Below the pieces are notes generated by a model. The model did no database searches, was not told where the DNA came from, and saw only the letters and a list, made by a program, of their open reading frames with translations. The translations under genes were made by a program, and so were the position numbers. Shown here piece by piece: positions 14,833 to 20,468 of a stretch of DNA of 20,468 nt. Location of the stretch: positions 1 to 20,468 of the forward strand of contig CAMDSI010000012.1 in the NCBI GenBank assembly GCA_945906915.1, in the 5' to 3' direction. Source of the stretch: Spirosoma fluviale (GTDB taxonomy: Bacteria; Bacteroidota; Bacteroidia; Cytophagales; Spirosomataceae). The stretch's first letter is position 1. Each line of letters begins with the position of its first letter.

Positions 14833-16116
14833 ATGGAAACAATTGGAAAGTACCGCTGGAAAATATGCGCTTTGCTATTTTTCGCGACGACGATTAACTA
14901 CTTAGATCGACAGGTAATTGGATTATTAAAGCCGGTTTTAGAAAAAGAATTTGATTGGTCTGAGACTGATTATTCAAATATTGTTATTGCTTTCCAAGCG
15001 GCTTATGCGATTAGTTTATTGGGTTTTGGCGGCATTATTGATCGCATCGGAACCAAGTTAGGCTATTCGATATCGATCGTAGTTTGGAGTATCGCGGCGA
15101 TGATGCATGCTTTAGCCACAGGCACGATGAGCTTTGCGTTTATGCGCGGTTTATTAGGTCTAGGCGAGGCAGGAAACTTTCCGGCAGCGATAAAGACGGT
15201 GGCAGAATGGTTCCCTAAAAACGAGCGGGCGCTGGCAACAGGTATATTTAATTCGGGAGCGAACATCGGTGCGGTGGCTGCTCCCATTTTAGTGCCCTGG
15301 ATTTTAGGTGCTTATGGTTGGGAAATGGCATTTATCGCAACGGGAGCGATCGGGTTTATATGGTTAATTTTCTGGTGGTTCTATTATGAAGTGCCTTCTA
15401 AGCACAAATCTTTATCTAAAGCTGAATTCGACTATATCCACGCAGATATGGAGGCGAAAGATGATAATGTAACGCCTGTGCGCTGGGCTAAGTTATTTGG
15501 ATTCAAGCAGACTTGGGCCTTCTTTTTTGGCAAAATGTTCACGGATCCGATCTGGTGGTTCTTCCTATTCTGGTTACCATCCTACTTCTCTGAGCGCTTC
15601 CAATTAGACTTGAAGAAGCCTAGTTTAGAATTGATCATCGTGTATACGGCGACGACAATCGGCAGTATTGGAGGCGGTTGGCTGTCAGGTTATTTGATTA
15701 ACAAAGGCTGGCCATCTTTCAAAGCACGTAAATGGTCCATGTTCAGTTTCGCCATCGCGGTGGTGCCTATCATGTTAGCGCGTTATTGCGATAATATCTG
15801 GCAGGCGGTAGGGTTGATTTCCCTAGCAGCTGCGGCTCACCAGGCTTGGAGCGCAAATATTTACTCAATCGCGACAGATATGTTCCCTAAGAAAGCGGTA
15901 AGTTCTGTCATCGGAATCGGTGGAATGGCTGGATCTGTGGGCGGTATTTTCTTCCCAATGATCGTGGGATCTTTACTAGACAAGTATAAATTATTAGGCA
16001 ATATCAACGACGGATATAACATCATCTTCCTACTTTGCGGAAGTGCGTACATGATCGCTTGGGTGATTATTTATACCTTGGTTCCTACGCTGGAGACAGC
16101 TAAGATCGACGATTAA
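14833..16116 (+). CDS. exuT: Hexuronate transporter, MFS (anion:cation symporter family)
   Basis: The protein has 427 residues and about 12 hydrophobic segments, so it is an inner-membrane major facilitator. The N-terminus reads ALLFFATTINYLDRQVIGLL, typical of the ACS family that includes ExuT and GudP. The loop FGGIIDRIGTKLGY and RGLLGLGEAGNFPAAIKTVAEWFPKNERA are also characteristic. Substrate specificity (glucuronate and galacturonate) is inferred from the operon with uxaC, kdgK and kdgA. Related members carry other sugar acids. It starts 1 bp after kdgA. Its stop codon overlaps the stop codon of the convergent precorrin-2 dehydrogenase gene by 3 bases, and no terminator lies between them. 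Confidence 0.88.
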   Translation: METIGKYRWKICALLFFATTINYLDRQVIGLLKPVLEKEFDWSETDYSNIVIAFQAAYAISLLGFGGIIDRIGTKLGYSISIVVWSIAAMMHALATGTMSFAFMRGLLGLGEAGNFPAAIKTVAEWFPKNERALATGIFNSGANIGAVAAPILVPWILGAYGWEMAFIATGAIGFIWLIFWWFYYEVPSKHKSLSKAEFDYIHADMEAKDDNVTPVRWAKLFGFKQTWAFFFGKMFTDPIWWFFLFWLPSYFSERFQLDLKKPSLELIIVYTATTIGSIGGGWLSGYLINKGWPSFKARKWSMFSFAIAVVPIMLARYCDNIWQAVGLISLAAAAHQAWSANIYSIATDMFPKKAVSSVIGIGGMAGSVGGIFFPMIVGSLLDKYKLLGNINDGYNIIFLLCGSAYMIAWVIIYTLVPTLETAKIDD

Positions 16117-16697
16117 TCTTTCTTAGGAAAAATCAAATTCTTCGTCAATTCATTTAATTGGGTGATTTTCTCTTGAAAGTCACCCTTTAATGTTTTACGG
16201 GCAGCCTCTAATTGATCGAGGGAGGTTTGGATGTCCTCAGGGATCACGTCTTCGAGGAAGGCTCTGATTCTTTTGGCCAAAGTAGGCGATTTCCCATTCG
16301 TGGAAATCGCAATCTTCAAATCCCCTTTTTGGACGATCGATCCCAAGTAAAAATCACACAAAGGTGGCGTATCTGCTACGTTGCACAATAAATGCTGCGC
16401 AGCTGCTAAGGCTTTTATTTCTGCGTGTAATACAGGTGAATCAGTAGCACAGATAATCAAGTCTAGGCCTTGTAAATCCGATGGCTGAAAGCCGCGCGCT
16501 AAGATGTGCACGTGGGGAAAATCTTGTAAGTATTCCAGCGTTTCCGGGCGAAAAAAAGGAGCGACTAAGGTCAATTTTGCCTCCGGCGAATTGCGTAAAA
16601 TCGCAGATGCTTTTTCCAAAGCCACGTTCCCTCCTCCCACGACCAAGGTCTGGATTTGATCCATTTTCAAGAAGATGGGAAACATCGTGTTAGGCAT
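16113..16697 (-). CDS. Precorrin-2 dehydrogenase / sirohydrochlorin ferrochelatase domain protein (CysG N-terminal or Met8p-like)
   Basis: The protein oxidises precorrin-2 with NAD+ to sirohydrochlorin and may insert iron to make siroheme, the cofactor of sulfite and nitrite reductases. It has 194 residues, so it is the stand-alone dehydrogenase form without the methyltransferase part of E. coli CysG. The Rossmann motif VVGGGNVALEKA is at about 19-30. CNVADTPPLCDF contains D109, matching the catalytic aspartate of the family. KIAISTNGKSPTLAKRIR is also conserved. ATG at 16697 overlaps the end of rlmN by 8 bases; ATG at 16685, four codons in, avoids the overlap and is equally possible. No sulfite or nitrite reductase gene is in the window. 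It is the last gene of the minus-strand operon. Confidence 0.9.
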   Translation of the reverse strand: MPNTMFPIFLKMDQIQTLVVGGGNVALEKASAILRNSPEAKLTLVAPFFRPETLEYLQDFPHVHILARGFQPSDLQGLDLIICATDSPVLHAEIKALAAAQHLLCNVADTPPLCDFYLGSIVQKGDLKIAISTNGKSPTLAKRIRAFLEDVIPEDIQTSLDQLEAARKTLKGDFQEKITQLNELTKNLIFPKKD

Positions 16698-17745
16698 CGA
16701 CTACGGGGGCTTTTTTGCCAGCTAGTTGACCACAAGCCGCGTCAATATCGCGTCCGCGGGAGCGGCGAATATTCACGATCATTCGTTTGCTTTCTAAATA
16801 GGCAGAGAACTTCGCGATGGCATCTGCCTCCGCATTTACGAAGGAAGATTGGGCAATCGGATTGTATTCGATGAGATTGATTTTGCATGGGATGCCTTTG
16901 GCAAACTCATACAATTCTCTAGCGTCCTCGATCGTATCATTAAACTTATTAAAAACGATGTATTCGAGGGTAATGTCATTCCCCGTTTTATCGAAGAAGT
17001 ATAACAACGCTGCCTTCAGTGACTCCAAGGTATTGCTCTCGTTTATGGGCATGATCTGGTTCCGCTTCGTATCGTTCGCGGCGTGCAGGGAAAGTGCTAG
17101 ATTGAACTTCACCTGATCGTCGCCTAATTTCTGAATCATCTTCGCGATACCTGCCGTAGAAACCGTAATGCGGCGCGGAGACATCCCCAAACCGTCCGGG
17201 GACGTAATCTGTTCGACGGACTTTAACACATTCGCATAGTTCAAAAGCGGTTCGCCCATTCCCATGTATACAATATTCGTCAGCGCCTGACCATATTTTT
17301 CCTGTGCCTGATCGCGAATTAAAACGACCTGATCATAGATCTCAAATGACTCTAGATTCCGTTTGCGATCCATATAACCCGTCGCACAAAAGCTGCAGGT
17401 TAAGGAACAACCGACTTGAGAAGATACGCAAGCCGTCATGCGTTCGCGAGTAGGAATTAATACCCCCTCGATGAGGTTTTTATCGAATAATTCGAAGCTA
17501 GATTTGATCGTGCGATCGGAGCTGATCTGCGCCTCCGCGGTGGTCACAATTTGCAAAGAAAATTTCTCCGAAAGCCACTCTCGCGTCGTCTTCGGAATGT
17601 TTCCCATCGCGTCGAAACTGCGCGCTGATTTCTTCCAAATCCATTCGTGTACTTGCTTTGCCCGGAATGGAGGTTCTCCGGCTGCGAGCATTTCTGATTT
17701 CAGCTGATCAAAACTTAAATTCCGTATGGCAATTTTCTTCTCCAA
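16690..17745 (-). CDS. rlmN: Dual-specificity RNA methyltransferase RlmN
   Basis: RlmN is a radical SAM enzyme that methylates C2 of A2503 in 23S rRNA and of A37 in some tRNAs. The protein has 351 residues. The cluster cysteines are C113, C117 and C120 (CSLTCSFC). C106 in TACVSSQVGC corresponds to E. coli C118, and C338 in DAACGQLAG to the methyl-carrying C355. MGMGEPLLNY and RRITVSTAGI complete the family pattern. RlmN rather than Cfr is supported by the standard spacing and housekeeping context. The start codon is TTG at 17745, 2 bp after the yqeY stop; the next in-frame Met is residue 19, inside a conserved region. The 3' end overlaps the following gene. Confidence 0.95.
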   Translation of the reverse strand: MEKKIAIRNLSFDQLKSEMLAAGEPPFRAKQVHEWIWKKSARSFDAMGNIPKTTREWLSEKFSLQIVTTAEAQISSDRTIKSSFELFDKNLIEGVLIPTRERMTACVSSQVGCSLTCSFCATGYMDRKRNLESFEIYDQVVLIRDQAQEKYGQALTNIVYMGMGEPLLNYANVLKSVEQITSPDGLGMSPRRITVSTAGIAKMIQKLGDDQVKFNLALSLHAANDTKRNQIMPINESNTLESLKAALLYFFDKTGNDITLEYIVFNKFNDTIEDARELYEFAKGIPCKINLIEYNPIAQSSFVNAEADAIAKFSAYLESKRMIVNIRRSRGRDIDAACGQLAGKKAPVVDA

Positions 17746-17747
17746 TC

Positions 17748-18200
17748 TTATTTCTTTAATAATTCATTCACCTTCGCAGAAATCGCTTTGCCATCTGCTA
17801 AACCCGCTAATTGCTTCGAAGCTACACCCATCACTTTTCCCATATCGGCTGGACTTGTCGCGCCTACGGAAGCAATGATTTCGGTGATTTTCACCGTTAA
17901 TTCTGCATCAGACAATTGCTTAGGCAAGAATTCTTCGATGATGGCTAATTCAACTTGCTCTTTTTCGGCTAAGTCAAGGCGATTTTGCGCTACATATACT
18001 TCTAATGAATCGCGGCGTTGCTTCGCAGCCTTCATTAATATTTTCATTTCTGCATCTGTACTTAATCCCTCAGAGCTAGAGCCTGAAGTTTCTTCTAAAA
18101 GGATCATTGATTTGATCGCACGTAATGCACGTAAACGGTCTGCGTCTTTCGCACGCATGGCATCTTTGATACCATTCTCGATAGTTAATTTTAACGACAT
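17748..18200 (-). CDS. yqeY: GatB/YqeY domain protein
   Basis: The protein has 150 residues and one YqeY domain, related to the tail of the GatB amidotransferase subunit that binds tRNA. The N-terminal helix region contains IKDAMRAKDADRLRALRAIKS, followed by QRRDSLEVY, IIEEFLPKQLSDAEL and a C-terminal MGKVMGVASKQLAGLADGK block. All are typical of the family. A tRNA-related role is inferred from the domain; the precise function is not established. It starts 12 bp after the GH3-family gene and ends 2 bp before rlmN, so the three are very likely cotranscribed. Confidence 0.93.
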   Translation of the reverse strand: MSLKLTIENGIKDAMRAKDADRLRALRAIKSMILLEETSGSSSEGLSTDAEMKILMKAAKQRRDSLEVYVAQNRLDLAEKEQVELAIIEEFLPKQLSDAELTVKITEIIASVGATSPADMGKVMGVASKQLAGLADGKAISAKVNELLKK

Positions 18201-18212
18201 AGCTTGTTTTGA

Positions 18213-19727
18213 TTAAAAATGAGCCTTGACTCCTTCTAAAAATTCCCGGTGGTTACTTAACCTCGGAACTTTATGCTGGCCTCCTAATTTTCCTCGTTCT
18301 CGCATCCAGTTATGGAAAGTTCCGGCTGGGGCGATATGGATTAAAGGTGGGCCAAGCACTAAATCATAAGACCTTTTCGCATCGTAATCCGAGTTTTGCT
18401 CGCGTAGCGTTTGGTCTAAAATCTGTGCAAAGGTACGAAAATCTTTTGGGGCTTTTGAAAATTCAATGATCCATTCGTGGCAACCCGTTTTGCCTTCATT
18501 CATAAAGACCGGACCTACCGTATAATCCTTGATCTCTGCCTGCGTCGCGGCGCAAGCCCGCGCGACGGCCGTCTCTGCATTCTCGATGATCAGCTCCTCG
18601 CCGAAGGCGTTGATAAAATGCTTTGTTCGACCAGAAATCTTGATGCGATAAGGACTCAGGGAGGTGAACTTCACGGTATCTCCGATCTTATAGCGCCACA
18701 AGCCCGCGTTAGTAGAAATAACCATGGCGTAGTTTATACCTACCGCCACCTGTTCCAACGTCACAATCGTATCAGCCTCCTCTCCCTCGTCATTCATCGG
18801 AATGAACTCATAAAAAATGCCGTAATCGAGCATCAAGAGCATCTCATCCGGTTTGGACAGATCATCTTGAATCCCAAAAAAACCTTCCGACGCATTGTAA
18901 ATCTCCAGAAATCCGACCTGTGAAGACGGGAATATTTGGTTCTTAAATAACTCCCGATAAGGCCCAAAAGCCACCGCCCCGTGAATCATAAACTCAAAAT
19001 TCTCCCACACCTCCAGAATCGACTTCTTACCGGTAATCTCTAAAATCTTCTCAATCAACACCAGCGTCCAAGTAGGAACGCCCAGAATACTCGTCACATT
19101 CTCCTTCGAGGTCTCCAGCGCCATCTTCTCGATCTTCTGATCCCAATCCCCCATCAGCGCCACATCGAGCGAAGGCGTGCGAATCATCTGAGCCCAAATA
19201 GGCAGATTCTTCATCACCACCGCCGACACATCCCCCATCAACATACTCGAATTCACCGGATTCTCAGACAGACTTCCGCCGATCGACAATCCCTTCCCTT
19301 CGAAAATCTTAGTTTCGGGCTTATTCTGAATCAGCAACGTAATCATATCCTTCCCCCCCATCATGTGGCATTCCTCCAGCGATTCCTTTGAAACGGGAAT
19401 AAATTTACTCCGCGCATTCGTGGTACCAGAAGACTTAGAAAACCAATTTATGGGCGTATCCCACAAAATATTTTGCTCGCCTTGCATCATTCGATGGATG
19501 TAAGGAAAGATCTCTTCATAAGTAGAAATGGGAACTTGTTGCTTGAATTTCTCGTAGTTACTTATGTCCTTATACCCGTGCTTAGCGCCCCATTCCGTCG
19601 AGCGCCCATGCGTCAACAGGCCTTGCAGCATCTGGTCTTGTAGTTCCAAAGGTCGTTCGTAAATCCCCTCGATCCGCGGCATCCTGCGCTTCATAAACCA
19701 CAACAAGGTCTCATTAAACAGGGACAT
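18213..19727 (-). CDS. GH3-family acyl-adenylating protein (auxin-responsive GH3 homologue)
   Basis: The protein has 504 residues and belongs to the GH3 branch of adenylate-forming enzymes. Plant GH3 proteins activate carboxylic acids with ATP and conjugate them to amino acids. The phosphate-binding motif SSGTTNARSK is at 99-108, YNASEG at 277-282, WRYKIGD at 344-350 and GRTKHFINAFGEEL at 366-379. All the motifs expected for adenylation are present. The substrate in Bacteroidota is not known to me. ATG at 19727, two bases after the stop of the upstream gene, gives the natural N-terminus MSLFNETLLWFMKRR. An in-frame ATG at 19793 would overlap the upstream gene by 64 bases. Nothing in its neighbours points to auxin metabolism. 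Confidence 0.87.
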   Translation of the reverse strand: MSLFNETLLWFMKRRMPRIEGIYERPLELQDQMLQGLLTHGRSTEWGAKHGYKDISNYEKFKQQVPISTYEEIFPYIHRMMQGEQNILWDTPINWFSKSSGTTNARSKFIPVSKESLEECHMMGGKDMITLLIQNKPETKIFEGKGLSIGGSLSENPVNSSMLMGDVSAVVMKNLPIWAQMIRTPSLDVALMGDWDQKIEKMALETSKENVTSILGVPTWTLVLIEKILEITGKKSILEVWENFEFMIHGAVAFGPYRELFKNQIFPSSQVGFLEIYNASEGFFGIQDDLSKPDEMLLMLDYGIFYEFIPMNDEGEEADTIVTLEQVAVGINYAMVISTNAGLWRYKIGDTVKFTSLSPYRIKISGRTKHFINAFGEELIIENAETAVARACAATQAEIKDYTVGPVFMNEGKTGCHEWIIEFSKAPKDFRTFAQILDQTLREQNSDYDAKRSYDLVLGPPLIHIAPAGTFHNWMRERGKLGGQHKVPRLSNHREFLEGVKAHF

Positions 19728-19729
19728 GT

Positions 19730-20468
19730 TTAGGGCTTTAAGAATTGAGGGGCACGATTCGGGTAATCGGTGATGATTCCATCCACTTGCCAATCACTAA
19801 ATTTCTGCATCTCAGCCGTCGTGTTGATTGTCCAGGGTATAACTTGTATGTGACGCGCATGACAAAAATCAATCTGCTCTTTTGTTAAAAACCGATGCGA
19901 TGGACTAAAAATATCGGGTACAAATCCTAACGCCGAAAGCATCTGCTCCGGCGACTCTTTCTCCACTAAGGCAGAAATACGGCCTTTATGAATCGCCTTA
20001 TTCCAGTATTGCAAAATCGCAAAATCGAAACTCTGCAAGATCAAAACGGAAGGCGAAATCTGCCCAGCAATCACCGACCAAACGCGGTCCGAAAATTCTT
20101 TCACCGTCGCCGGCTGGGAGATTCCATATTCAGATGGCTCGGATTTTATCTCAATATTATAATAAATGATACGACCTGTTTTGCGCGCAAAGGCTTCGCC
20201 CAAGGCTAAAACCTCTGAAAGCAAAGGCTTGTAAGTAGCGACATGGACTTGTTCTGGAAAAAGCTTGTTGCCACGAGATCCTACGTCGAAGGATTTGATT
20301 TCGCTGTACGTTTTTTGGTATAAATTAATGGATGCATCGGTCACCGGACGCCCATCCGAAAACGAGGCATACAACGGATTCATATAGGGTTCGTGCGAAA
20401 CATATACCTGGCCATCCGAAGACAGGCAAACATCCATTTCGAGTACGGTCACTCCCATCTCTAATGCA
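19730..20468 (-). CDS. Glycerophosphodiester phosphodiesterase family protein, 5' end outside the window
   Basis: About 245 residues are visible, and the frame stays open through the right edge (ALEMGVTVLEMD), so the start and the first catalytic His of the HRG motif are missing. LEMDVCLSSDGQVYVSHEP carries the metal-binding Glu/Asp pair and the second catalytic His. YNIEIKSE carries a further metal ligand, and VIPWTINTTAEMQ with GIITDYPN is the usual C-terminal end. The family hydrolyses glycerophosphodiesters to glycerol-3-phosphate and an alcohol. A signal peptide or lipoprotein motif cannot be judged because the N-terminus is cut. The ATG at 20456-20458 lies inside the conserved domain and is not the start. 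The GH3-family gene follows after 2 bp. Confidence 0.9.
   Translation of the reverse strand, partial: ALEMGVTVLEMDVCLSSDGQVYVSHEPYMNPLYASFSDGRPVTDASINLYQKTYSEIKSFDVGSRGNKLFPEQVHVATYKPLLSEVLALGEAFARKTGRIIYYNIEIKSEPSEYGISQPATVKEFSDRVWSVIAGQISPSVLILQSFDFAILQYWNKAIHKGRISALVEKESPEQMLSALGFVPDIFSPSHRFLTKEQIDFCHARHIQVIPWTINTTAEMQKFSDWQVDGIITDYPNRAPQFLKP

Noticed and set aside
19728..19793. Upstream ATG for the GH3-family gene (22 extra residues)
   Set aside because: It overlaps the end of the phosphodiesterase gene by 64 bases. The ATG at 19727 sits 2 bp after that gene's stop and begins a typical N-terminus.

Overview
The window looks like chromosomal DNA from a member of the Bacteroidota, probably a Cytophagales/Spirosomaceae-like freshwater or soil bacterium. 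This is inferred from the protein families, from a Bacteroidota-type promoter (TTG, 19 nt, TAnnTTTG) upstream of rpoB, from the lack of clear Shine-Dalgarno sequences, and from a DUF3467 gene directly behind rpoC. The genus is not proven. No rRNA, tRNA, CRISPR array, prophage or insertion sequence was seen.

Layout. Bases 1-919 are on the minus strand: the first 40 codons of a pruA-like gene (1-121) and a membrane-anchored helix-hairpin-helix (ComEA-like) protein whose linker is built from 15-bp repeats (179-919). Bases 920-1281 hold no clear gene. They contain an inverted array of 7-bp repeats, a good promoter, and a roughly 170-nt leader with a hairpin, a possible 27-codon ORF and a 12-bp palindrome. 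Then come rpoB (TTG start), rpoC, a strong intrinsic terminator, and a small DUF3467 gene. Bases 10027-16116 form a hexuronate catabolic cluster: uxaB, a 271-bp gap made almost wholly of repeats, then the tightly packed uxaC-kdgK-kdgA-exuT. Bases 16113-20468 carry a compact minus-strand operon that converges on exuT with overlapping stop codons: glycerophosphodiester phosphodiesterase (truncated by the window end), a GH3-family protein, a YqeY-like protein, rlmN (TTG start) and a stand-alone precorrin-2 dehydrogenase.

How the genes work together. RpoB and RpoC form the catalytic core of RNA polymerase. ExuT would import glucuronate or galacturonate, UxaC isomerises it, UxaB reduces tagaturonate to altronate, and KdgK plus KdgA convert 2-keto-3-deoxygluconate via KDPG to pyruvate and glyceraldehyde-3-phosphate. 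The dehydratase step (UxaA) is not in the window. The minus-strand operon mixes lipid, translation and siroheme functions with no obvious common pathway.

The least explained feature is a set of short repeats. Heptanucleotide arrays lie in both large intergenic gaps, and a 15-bp TCCGGACT unit occurs both inside the uxaB-uxaC array and inside the coding sequence of the helix-hairpin-helix gene, where it encodes KSGG/ESGG pentapeptides.
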